Positions 34,224-41,800 of a DNA stretch of 64,000 bases are shown one piece after another. Within the stretch, counting starts at the first letter, position 1; each line of letters opens with the position of its first letter. Position numbers and translations under genes: made by a program. Source of the DNA: Candidatus Solirubrobacter pratensis. Its GTDB lineage: Bacteria; Actinomycetota; Thermoleophilia; Solirubrobacterales; Solirubrobacteraceae. A model generated the notes under the pieces. It worked only from the letters and a program-made list of their open reading frames with translations. It searched no databases and was not told where the DNA came from. The DNA is taken from contig NZ_KE384480.1 of the NCBI RefSeq assembly GCF_000425945.1, forward strand, positions 186,001-250,000, read 5' to 3'.

Positions 34224-36122
34224 TTACGGATTCGTCGTCGACAGCGTGAACGTCAGCGTCTTCGCGTACGTGCCGGTCCGCAGCGGCTCGTTCGCGGCGA
34301 TCGACTGCTTGAAGTCGATCGCGACGTTGTCATTGGAGACCGGCGCCGCGTAGGTCCTCACCGTCGCCGGCAGCGGCGTGCCCGCGACCCGCAGCGGCGA
34401 GGCGAGCGCGAACGTGCCGTTCACCAGGCGGCCCGGCGCGGTCGAGCTCGGGTCGGTCACGGCCAGCGTCGCGTCACCCGCGGTGGACGTCACGGTCGCC
34501 GTCGTCGAGGCGGTGTAGTCGTTGCCGACGCCGGGCGTGAAGGCACCGAAGCTCGCCGGCGCGCCGAGCGTCAGCGCGAGCGTCGGCGGGACCGTCCCGC
34601 CGACGCCGGCCTCGACGGGGGGCGCGGCGAACCGGTGGATCACGACCTTGTCGACCGTGGAACCGACCGGCTGGGCCGGGCTGGCGCCGCTGTTCGGGCC
34701 GCACCAGGACACGTTGCCGCGCTCGACTGCGGCATTGGGGGCGGCGCAGGTGCCGCTGCGGATGTTCTCGACGACGAGCGCGTTCTTGCCCACCTCGACC
34801 TTGACGTAGGTGCGGACGTGCTCCTGGTTCTCCACCGAGTTGGCCCAGTGTCGCTTGCCGGTGGGGTCCAGCGGGTCCGGACCGAAGTCCGAGCCCACCT
34901 TCGGGGCCGACAGGTCGTAGTACTTCGAGCCCGACGAGGAGTTGCCCGTCACGTAGATGACCCCACCCGGACCCTCGGACACCTGGGCGGCGCCGGGCTG
35001 CTCATCCGCGTTGGCCTTCTGGCCGTTCTTGATCGCGTAGCTGCGCGAGTAACTGTGATCGTGACCCTGCAGGACCAGGTCGACGCCGAGGTTCGAGAAG
35101 GCGGTCGGGAAGTCCCGGCGGCGCTGCTGGTTGTCACTGTCGTTGGCGTGATCGGCAGGCGAGTAGATCGAGTGGTGGTAGACGAGCACCGTGTACTTGG
35201 CGTCGGCCGCGTGCGCGTTGACGACATCGGTGACGTAGCCGATGTGCGCGGCGTCGGAGCCGTTGGCGTACGCGTTGCTGTTGAGGTGGATGAACAGGAC
35301 GCCCTTGTAGATGTACCAGTAGTCGCCGCCCGACTGGGTCGTCGAGTTGCCCGAGTAGAAGGGCGCGGAACGGTCGGTGTTCGGGGTCCAGAAGTGCTGG
35401 TCGTACGCCTTGCCGCCGACGTCGTGGTTGCCGATGGTGGGCGCCCACGGGTACTGGCGGAGCTTGTCGGACGCGAGGAACGCGTTCCACTGCGTCTCGG
35501 TGTTCGCGGTCTCGACCTGGTCACCGCCCGACACGAGCAGCTCGGCGTCCGGGTTCGCGGCGAGGGACACGTTCAGGGTGTCCTGCCAGCCGGCGCCGTC
35601 CTTGGCCACATCCCCGGACGAGCCGATCTGCGGATCGCCGAAGAACAGGAAGTCGAAGTCACCGTCGAACTTCTGGGTCTTGAACGCGTACGCCGGCGAC
35701 CAGGCGCCCTCGGCGCCGACGCGATAGGAGTACGCGGTGTTCTCCTGGAGGCCATCGATCGCGGCGTGCGCGTTGTAGCCGCCGTTGACGCTGTTCGCGG
35801 CCACGGTGGCCGCGAAGGTGACGGCGTTCGCGGGGAACTCGCCGTTCACGAGCTGAGAGGTCGGCGCGAGCTGCACCGCCTGCGCGGTGTTGGCCGAGGT
35901 GTACCAGGACACGACACGCTGCGACGCGTTGGCGCCGACGCTGAGGACGATGCCGGAGGACGTCGCGGGAGCTTGAGCACCGGCGATGGTCATCGAGCCG
36001 ATGCCGAACACCGCCGACACGGCGACGGCCGCCAGGCCGGCGTTCACCGCCGGTCGGCGTCGACCACGCCGCGGGGGCCGTGGCGAATTAGAGGACCTCA
36101 TTGTCCTGTTGGAGAGCTTCAC
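34224..36122 (-). CDS. Secreted metallophosphoesterase with WxL-like C-terminal domain
   Basis: 632 residues from GTG 36122, preceded by a GGAAGG site. Signal peptide with basic n-region (RPPRRGRRRP) then AVSAVFGIGSMTIAGAQA. Purple-acid-phosphatase layout: fibronectin-like domain (HAAIDGLQENTAYSYRVGAE), then calcineurin-like metal motifs FGDPQIG, SGGDQVET, GNHDVGG, VYHHSIYS and QGHDHSYSR. The tail (TASTTATVTSTAGDATLAVT, FKQSIAANEPLRTGTYAKTL, ending TFTLSTTNP) looks like a divergent WxL domain. With the adjacent WxLIP it suggests a surface-held phosphatase. A PHO-box-like repeat lies 65 bases upstream. Confidence 0.86.
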   Translation of the reverse strand: MKLSNRTMRSSNSPRPPRRGRRRPAVNAGLAAVAVSAVFGIGSMTIAGAQAPATSSGIVLSVGANASQRVVSWYTSANTAQAVQLAPTSQLVNGEFPANAVTFAATVAANSVNGGYNAHAAIDGLQENTAYSYRVGAEGAWSPAYAFKTQKFDGDFDFLFFGDPQIGSSGDVAKDGAGWQDTLNVSLAANPDAELLVSGGDQVETANTETQWNAFLASDKLRQYPWAPTIGNHDVGGKAYDQHFWTPNTDRSAPFYSGNSTTQSGGDYWYIYKGVLFIHLNSNAYANGSDAAHIGYVTDVVNAHAADAKYTVLVYHHSIYSPADHANDSDNQQRRRDFPTAFSNLGVDLVLQGHDHSYSRSYAIKNGQKANADEQPGAAQVSEGPGGVIYVTGNSSSGSKYYDLSAPKVGSDFGPDPLDPTGKRHWANSVENQEHVRTYVKVEVGKNALVVENIRSGTCAAPNAAVERGNVSWCGPNSGASPAQPVGSTVDKVVIHRFAAPPVEAGVGGTVPPTLALTLGAPASFGAFTPGVGNDYTASTTATVTSTAGDATLAVTDPSSTAPGRLVNGTFALASPLRVAGTPLPATVRTYAAPVSNDNVAIDFKQSIAANEPLRTGTYAKTLTFTLSTTNP

Positions 36123-36186
36123 CGACGTTTCCTTCCCTTTCGTCGATATGAGTGGACCGCGCGTAGCTTCCAGCAGCCGGTGTAGC

Positions 36187-36208
36187 CGGATGTGAACGGT
36201 GCGTGACG
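36187..36208 (-). promoter_or_regulatory. PHO-box-like direct repeats before phosphatase
   Basis: Reading toward the phosphatase, two adjacent 11-nt units, CGTCACGCACC and GTTCACATCCG, fit the GTTCA-centred direct-repeat form of actinobacterial PhoP boxes; the first is a weak match. They lie 65 bases before the start codon. Confidence 0.45.
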
Positions 36209-36317
36209 AATCCATGGCACTTGCGCGAATGTCTGAGGCCGGGCCGGATGTGACCGGCCGGCGGGCGCGCCGGCGCCGAGGCGACCTGCGCCAGAACCGC
36301 CCATCCATCAGCCGCGG

Positions 36318-37538
36318 TCAGCCCTGCATCACGCGCTGCACGAACCACACCAGGCCCGTCGCGGTCACGACTGCGGCGATCCCTCCGGTCGCCGAGAGCC
36401 CGGCGAGCGGTGCGCGGCGGCGCAGCAGGGCGAGCAGGGGGAAGACGACCAAGATGATCCCGAGCTGCACGCTCTCGATACCGAGGTTGAAGACGAACAG
36501 CGACGACAGAAGCGTCCACGACCAGGCCCGGTCGATCCCGAGCGCCGAGGCGAACCCGAGCCCGTGCACCAGGCCGAAGCAGAACACCACCGCGAGCCGC
36601 GTCCGCCCCGCGGCGTCGAGGCCAAGGCGCCCTTGACCCACCGTCTCGAGGTCGGTGGCGTGCGATCCGCGCCGCCAGATCCGCCACAGGTACAGGCCTG
36701 CGACCACCGCGATCGAGAGCGCGATGACAGGCTCGACGAGCGACGCTTGAACGTGCACGACGCCGAGAGCGGCCAGGATGAAGGTCACCGAGTGGGCAAG
36801 GGTGAAGGTCGTCGCCGCCAAGACGATCTCGCGCAGACGGCGTGACCCGGCGATGAGCGCCAGCAGGAACAGGATGTGGTCGATGCCGGTGAGGAGGTGC
36901 TCGGCCCCGAGGCGGAAGAACTCCCGGAATTGCTCGAGCAGCGACTGCTGCGTGGAGAACGACGGCTGGCGCGCATCGAGGCTGGCGCTGCCGGTATTCA
37001 GGTCGAGGTCGTACGTCACGATCGTCTTGGTGTCGCGCACGTAGCCCTCGGAGTTCGGGAACAGCTCGCTGCGCAGCACGTGCGCGTCGGCGGCTTCCGG
37101 GCACCGGTAGTCGAGAACCAGCAGCGCGTACGGGACGCCGTCGCGCTGTTGGATCCTGAAGCCGCCGTCCCGCGCGGGGGTGCACGCGTCTGCCCCCTTG
37201 GCGGTGACGCCGAAGCGCCTGGTCACGTAGGCGAGGACGGAGCCGGCGTGGGCGTCGAGCGCGGCCGTCTGCTCCGCCGAGTCGCGGTCCTCGAACGCGG
37301 CGGTGCCGGCCCGGAAGAGTGCATCGTCCTTCTCGGAGTCGGCGGCGGAGACGACAAGCAGGTCGTACTCCAACCCGAGCGCCGCGCGGACGTGCTCCCT
37401 CGCCGGAGACGTGGCATCGACGTACACCACTGAGCTGAACCCGTGGGCGAAGGCGGAGGCTGCCGTTACGAGCAGGACTCCTACCGTGGCCGCCGCCAGG
37501 ACGATAGAGCGGATGCGATGTCGAACGCGGTACGCCAT
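36318..37538 (-). CDS. HupE/UreJ family membrane protein
   Basis: 406 residues from ATG 37538, with GAAGGGAAG ribosome site. Signal-like N-terminus (VLAAATVGVLLVTAASAFAH), an extracytoplasmic domain of about 180 residues with paired Cys, then a multi-pass HupE_UreJ_2 domain: EHLLTGIDHILFLLALIAGS, TTFTLAHSVTFILAALGVVH, FGLVHGLGFASALG and FNLGIESVQLGIILV. The His and Asp in these helices are the family's metal-type residues. HupE/UreJ homologues are nickel transporters, but this large-ectodomain branch is not characterised; with a phosphatase beside it, ion or phosphate-related transport is a guess. Confidence 0.85.
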   Translation of the reverse strand: MAYRVRHRIRSIVLAAATVGVLLVTAASAFAHGFSSVVYVDATSPAREHVRAALGLEYDLLVVSAADSEKDDALFRAGTAAFEDRDSAEQTAALDAHAGSVLAYVTRRFGVTAKGADACTPARDGGFRIQQRDGVPYALLVLDYRCPEAADAHVLRSELFPNSEGYVRDTKTIVTYDLDLNTGSASLDARQPSFSTQQSLLEQFREFFRLGAEHLLTGIDHILFLLALIAGSRRLREIVLAATTFTLAHSVTFILAALGVVHVQASLVEPVIALSIAVVAGLYLWRIWRRGSHATDLETVGQGRLGLDAAGRTRLAVVFCFGLVHGLGFASALGIDRAWSWTLLSSLFVFNLGIESVQLGIILVVFPLLALLRRRAPLAGLSATGGIAAVVTATGLVWFVQRVMQG

Positions 37539-37568
37539 GGCTTCCCTTCGGCGGGGCATCCTGGCTGC

Positions 37569-37601
37569 CGCAGGTACACGAACGGTGAACGATGTGTGAA
37601 C
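37569..37601 (-). promoter_or_regulatory. Three 11-nt PHO-box-like direct repeats before hupE-like gene
   Basis: Read on the minus strand from 37601: GTTCACACATC, GTTCACCGTTC and GTGTACCTGCG, three contiguous 11-nt units. The first two match the PhoP direct-repeat pattern well. They start 31 bases before the hupE-like ATG and share the intergenic region with the divergent lipoprotein. Confidence 0.55.
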
Positions 37602-37671
37602 GAGCGGCGACCCGACCTGACGACTGGTAAGAAGTGCGCGTCACTGCCCGCAATCCGGAAAGACGATCTTC

Positions 37672-38346
37672 TTGCGCTCTCGACCCCGGCGCGCCTGCGC
37701 TCTGCTCGTAACGGTCGCGACGGCCGTGCTGGTCAGCGGCTGCGGCTCCAGCGACGACTGGTCCGCGCCGCATACGAAGCCCACCGCCGTCGGGACCCTT
37801 GGTCCGGGGTTCGTCGACCGCACCGCGCCGCCCGCCCCGGAGGCGACCATCACGCCGCGTCTTGGGTCCTGGGACGGGGTCCACCCGTCGAAGGGCTACC
37901 GCGTGGTGCTTCTGACGGCAGGCGAAGACCTCCCGACAAGGACGCTGGTGGGCGCGGTGACGAGGTGGGCCGAGCAGGAGCACGTGAGCCTCAAGACCGT
38001 CACCGCCGCCGACCCCGGCCAGTTCGTCTCGCGCATCAGCCGAGCCATCGACTTGGCGCCCGATCTGGTCATCACTGCCGGCAACGCCCTCGTCGACCCC
38101 TTGGCGCTGGTGACTCCCAACCACCTCGACCAGCAGTTCCTCGTCATCGGGGCAGAGTTGGCCGAGCCGACCCAGAACGTGACCGCGACGGACTGGACCG
38201 GCGCCTCGTTCCGCGGCGAGGGACTCGGCATGCCCACCGCCTACGATCCCGCCACGTTCACCCGCGAGCGCGCCGCGCGCGCCGTGCGGGCCGGTGTCGC
38301 GGCCGTGCTCAACGGCCTCACCGGAATCGTGATCCGGCTCGACTGA
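37672..38346 (+). CDS. Lipoprotein, periplasmic-binding-protein-like
   Basis: 224 residues from TTG 37672 with GGAAAGA upstream. Lipobox VLVSGC, then a Ser/Pro-rich linker and a Rossmann-like region: VVLLTAGEDLPTRTLVGAVT, DLAPDLVITAGNALVDPLAL, QQFLVIGAELAEPTQNVTAT. It resembles half of a BMP-family solute-binding protein, but is shorter than usual (about 330), so one lobe may be missing. No ABC transporter is adjacent. Divergent from the hupE-like gene, over the PHO-box repeats. Confidence 0.72.
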   Translation: MRSRPRRACALLVTVATAVLVSGCGSSDDWSAPHTKPTAVGTLGPGFVDRTAPPAPEATITPRLGSWDGVHPSKGYRVVLLTAGEDLPTRTLVGAVTRWAEQEHVSLKTVTAADPGQFVSRISRAIDLAPDLVITAGNALVDPLALVTPNHLDQQFLVIGAELAEPTQNVTATDWTGASFRGEGLGMPTAYDPATFTRERAARAVRAGVAAVLNGLTGIVIRLD

Positions 38347-38381
38347 GTACGACTCCGTGGTTGTGCGCCACGGAAACGCGC

Positions 38382-38759
38382 CTACCGCTGCACCGTGCGC
38401 GCGCTGCGCGCCCGCTCGAGCCCCCAGGTGACGATGCGCTCCGGATGGATCCGGATCAACGCCGTCGGCAGCGCGATCGCCTCGCCGCGCCCGCGGATCT
38501 CGATGCCGCGCGGGTGCCACGGGTCTGTGCTCTCGAGATCGTCGATCACGATCGCGGCTCGCCCCGTCCGGCCCACGTCGCGGAACTTCTTCGACCGCTC
38601 GAGCTCGTAGCCCCCGACGTCGATCGTGTCGCGTACGGCGTTGTAGATCCAGGCGACCGGCACCACGTGCGGCGTGCCGTCCGCACCGACCGTCGCGAGC
38701 CGTCCGAGCTGGCGCCCCCCGGCCAGGTAGCGAAGCTCAGCCTCCCTGAAGACGCTCAT
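38382..38759 (-). CDS. PPOX-class (pyridoxamine-oxidase-fold) F420-dependent-type protein
   Basis: 125 residues from the second of two close ATGs (38759), which has GGGAG at good spacing; ATG 38765 is the alternative. Split-barrel flavin/F420-binding fold: YLAGGRQLGRLATVGADGTP, VVPVAWIYNAVRDTIDVGGY, RSKKFRDVGRTGRAAIVIDD and WHPRGIEIRGRGEAI. Members reduce small substrates with F420 or FMN. It ends convergently with the lipoprotein, 35 bases apart. Confidence 0.85.
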   Translation of the reverse strand: MSVFREAELRYLAGGRQLGRLATVGADGTPHVVPVAWIYNAVRDTIDVGGYELERSKKFRDVGRTGRAAIVIDDLESTDPWHPRGIEIRGRGEAIALPTALIRIHPERIVTWGLERARSARTVQR

Positions 38760-39353
38760 CGTCATGCTCCCGCGCTGCCGTGAGGCGCGCACGCGTGGCG
38801 ATTCCGCGCGCGGGCCAAGGAGAACTGTCGCCCATGCACAGGGCACCGTACATGCCGCTCACGCGCGCCGACCCAGGCACGGAACCCGCAATGGCTAGCG
38901 CCGGCATTCCGGACGAGGCGCGATCCGGCCGTAGGCGGGAGAGCCGCGACCGGAGTTTCACCGTGCAATTTCGCTCAAGCGGCTGAACCGACGTCTGGGT
39001 TGTTCTCGATGCCGCCCGCGCGAGGAGGCGGGACGTCGCACAGGGCGTCGAATGTGGGCGCATGACTCGCCTTGAAGCTGACCACGACCTGACGTAGCGC
39101 ATCACCCTTCGGCGAGCGCACTCGATGCGAGGCGCTTCGGCCCTGGCCCCGCGGCCGGGCGGCTCAGCCCGGCGGTGTACGCGCCTAGCGCGCCGACGCG
39201 ACCCCCCGATCGCGACGACCGCGACGAGGACCGCGACCAACGCACTGCAAACGGCCGGTGAGTGGTTGCGTCGCGCACGCCGCAGGCGTACGGTGCAAGT
39301 GCTTGCCGTTGCGCGGCAGGTTCGACGTATCGCTGCTCGTCGGAAGAGGCTTC
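38760..39353. other. Intergenic region with one doubtful small ORF
   Basis: Nearly 600 bases with no convincing gene. One 48-codon minus-strand frame (GTG 39121 to stop 38975) has a protein-like run: KGDALRQVVVSFKASHAPTF, then DALCDVPPPRAGGIENN. It may be the eroded end of a larger gene, but no start signal supports it. The right end, with GAAGAGG before 39354, carries the serine-hydrolase promoter. Confidence 0.3.
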
Positions 39354-40538
39354 ATGCTTTCGAATGCCCTACGAGCTGTCGCCGTGCCCCGCTCGGGTAC
39401 CGGCGTCGTCATGGCGTGCCTGGTCGCGGGCCTTGTCGCGATCGGCGTGACGGCCCCCTCGGGCGCGGCCCGGGAGCGTTCTGATCGCCTGACGAGAAGC
39501 CTGCCAGGGCTCCGTGTGGCGCTTGACCGGCTCGTCGCGGCGGGAGCCCCGGGCGCGGTGGTGCTCGTCCGCGACGGTGACCGCACGGTCCGGCTGGCCA
39601 GAGGGCTTGCGGACCGGGCTCACAGGACGCCGATGCGCGTGAGCGACCGTTTTCGCGTGGGCAGCGTGACGAAGACGTTCGTCTCGACGGTCGTCCTGCA
39701 GCTTGCGGGCGAGGGCAGGCTGTCGCTCGACGACACGGTCGAGCGGTGGCTGCCGGGGCTGGTTCCCGACGGCCAGGGCATCACGATCCGGCAGCTGCTC
39801 AACCACACCAGCGGGCTCTACGACTACACCGAAGACCCCTCGGTGCTCAAGCCCTACCTGCATGGCCATCTGCGGGTCGTCCGGGCGCCCCGCACGCTGG
39901 TCGGGCGGGCGATCGCGCATCCGCCGTTGTTCGCGCCCGGCGCGAACTGGTCGTACTCGAACACCGGGTACATCCTGCTCGGGCTCATCGTCGAGTCCGC
40001 GGGCGGCGACTCGCTCGAGGCGCAGCTGAAGCAGCGGATCTTCACGCCCCTCGGTCTTCGTCATACGACGTTCGACACGTCGCCGCGGATCGGGGGCCGA
40101 CACGCCCACGGCTACCTCGCGCTCGGCAAGCGGCCCCTTCGGGACGTCACCGTCTTCAGTCCTTCCTTCGCCTGGGCCGCCGGCGCTATCGTCTCGACCG
40201 CCGACGACCTCGCCCGCTTCTACCGCGCGCTCCTCCAAGGCCGTCTGCTGCGCCCGGATCTCCTCGAGGCCATGAAGACGACGGTGGCGATGGGCCCCCC
40301 GGGCGAGTCGTACGGGTTCGGGCTGTGGAGGACCCGGAGCATGGGCCTGTCGCCGACCAACAAGCTGGCGTGCGGGTCGGTCTGGGGCCACAACGGCGAC
40401 TTCCCCGGCTACCTGAGCAATGCGTTCTCCAGCGAGGATGCCGCGCGCCAGATGGTGGTCCTCATCAACACCGACTCGCTGCGCAGGCCCGCCCAGCGGG
40501 CACTGGTCCGCGTCGGGGACATCGCGGCCTGTGCCTGA
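39354..40538 (+). CDS. Exported serine hydrolase (class C beta-lactamase / DD-peptidase fold)
   Basis: 394 residues from ATG 39354 with GAAGAGG. Signal peptide (SGTGVVMACLVAGLVAIGVT). Active-site motifs: SVTK with Ser104 and Lys107, YSN with Tyr201, and HNG at His346 in place of the usual KTG/HxG. These define a penicillin-recognising serine hydrolase of the AmpC/DD-carboxypeptidase superfamily; beta-lactamase versus carboxypeptidase or esterase activity cannot be told apart by sight. Adjacent CapA and PBP genes suit a cell-envelope role. Confidence 0.87.
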   Translation: MLSNALRAVAVPRSGTGVVMACLVAGLVAIGVTAPSGAARERSDRLTRSLPGLRVALDRLVAAGAPGAVVLVRDGDRTVRLARGLADRAHRTPMRVSDRFRVGSVTKTFVSTVVLQLAGEGRLSLDDTVERWLPGLVPDGQGITIRQLLNHTSGLYDYTEDPSVLKPYLHGHLRVVRAPRTLVGRAIAHPPLFAPGANWSYSNTGYILLGLIVESAGGDSLEAQLKQRIFTPLGLRHTTFDTSPRIGGRHAHGYLALGKRPLRDVTVFSPSFAWAAGAIVSTADDLARFYRALLQGRLLRPDLLEAMKTTVAMGPPGESYGFGLWRTRSMGLSPTNKLACGSVWGHNGDFPGYLSNAFSSEDAARQMVVLINTDSLRRPAQRALVRVGDIAACA

Positions 40539-40679
40539 CGGCCGGCTCTGAGGAGGTCACGCTGTTCCGGAGCGCGGCGGGCGGCCGGCTGATCCGCGTG
40601 CGTGTCGTCGCCCGCGCCGGCTTCGTCGCACTCTACGGCCGCCACGGTGTCGCGCCGCCCAGCTGGGAGGCCGCCGCCG

Positions 40680-41663
40680 GTGGCGACTGATGCCGATCGG
40701 CTGCGGGTCGCGCTGGCCGGTGACACGATGCTCGGCCGCGGGGTGGCGGAAGCGATCGCGCGGTCGGGGCGCGCGCCGGTGGCGCCGGAGGTCGTTGCCG
40801 CGGCGGCGGAGGCCGACATCTTCATCCTCAACCTCGAGTGCTGCATCTCCGATCGCGGTCGCCGGTGGCCCGACCCGCGCAAGCCGTTCTTCTTCCGCGC
40901 CCCGCCGCTGGCCGCCGAGCTGCTCGCCGGGATGGGCGTCGGCTGTGTCACGCTCGCCAACAACCACGCCCTCGACTACGGCCCGGAGGCGCTGCTCGAC
41001 ACCCTCGACCACCTCGCCGCGGCCGGCATCGCCTGGGCCGGCGCCGGACCTGACGCCGCGACTGCGCGGGCGCCCCGCCTGCTCACGGCGCGCGGCATGC
41101 GGCTCGCGGTGCTGGGCGCGTCCGATCACCCCGAGGACTTCGGCGCCGGACCCGACCGACCGGGCATCGCGTATGCGGACCTGCGCAGCGACGCGAGTGG
41201 AGGCTGGCTCACCAACGCCGTGGCGGCCGCGCGCCGTGATGCCGATGCCGTGCTCGTCGGCCCGCACTGGGGGCCGAACATGACCCTCGGCCCGTCGGCG
41301 GCGATCCGCCGCGCCGCGCGGGCGATCGTGACGGCGGGCGCGACGCTGGTGGCCGGTCACTCTGCCCATGTCCCTCATGGCGCCGAGCGCGCCGTGCTCT
41401 ACGACCTCGGCGACTTCGTCGACGACTACGCGGTCGACCCGCGCCTGCGCAACGACCTCGGACTGCTGTTCCTCGTCGACCTCGGCGCCGGCGGCCCGCA
41501 GCGGCTCGAGGCCGTCCCGCTCAAGATCGAGCGCTGTCTGACGCGCATCGCCCGCGGCGACGACGCCGAATGGATCCGCCGCCGGTTCATCGCGGCCTGC
41601 GCCGAGCTGGGGACCGCAGCCGCTGAACGCGACGGCCGCGTCGTCGTGCCCGAGTGGGCGTGA
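40680..41663 (+). CDS. CapA family protein (poly-gamma-glutamate type)
   Basis: 327 residues from GTG 40680, with GGGAGG 9 bases before it. PGA_cap metallophosphatase-like domain: AGDTMLGRGVAEAIA, ILNLECCISDRGRRWPDPRK, VTLANNHALDYGPEALLDTL, HWGPNMTLGPS, AGHSAHVPHGAERAVLYDLG. These carry the His/Asp/Asn metal sites. No signal peptide seen. CapA is part of poly-gamma-glutamate synthesis in Bacillus, but most actinobacterial members are uncharacterised. Confidence 0.87.
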   Translation: MATDADRLRVALAGDTMLGRGVAEAIARSGRAPVAPEVVAAAAEADIFILNLECCISDRGRRWPDPRKPFFFRAPPLAAELLAGMGVGCVTLANNHALDYGPEALLDTLDHLAAAGIAWAGAGPDAATARAPRLLTARGMRLAVLGASDHPEDFGAGPDRPGIAYADLRSDASGGWLTNAVAAARRDADAVLVGPHWGPNMTLGPSAAIRRAARAIVTAGATLVAGHSAHVPHGAERAVLYDLGDFVDDYAVDPRLRNDLGLLFLVDLGAGGPQRLEAVPLKIERCLTRIARGDDAEWIRRRFIAACAELGTAAAERDGRVVVPEWA

Positions 41664-41779
41664 GGGTACCGCTCGGTGGTGTTTCCGGTCGTCGAACTCC
41701 TCCGCTCGTCGGTTTCCTATCACCGCCACTCGCATCCGGCGAGGAGGGCGTTAGCGTCTGCAGCGACGGCTGATCGATA

Positions 41780-41797
41780 GGCCCTAGCGGGAGGGCC
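41780..41797 (+). promoter_or_regulatory. Hairpin enclosing the PBP ribosome site
   Basis: GGCCCT / AGGGCC arms around AGCGGG. The GGGAGGG ribosome site of the penicillin-binding protein (start 41801) lies in the loop and 3-prime arm, so folding would hide it. Confidence 0.35.
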
Positions 41798-41800
41798 GCA

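Noticed and set aside
40553..40690. Possible 40-residue peptide between serine hydrolase and capA
   Set aside because: A GAGGAGG precedes it, but the only near start is CTG and the product (LFRSAAGGRLIRVRVV...) has no supporting family; it overlaps the capA start.
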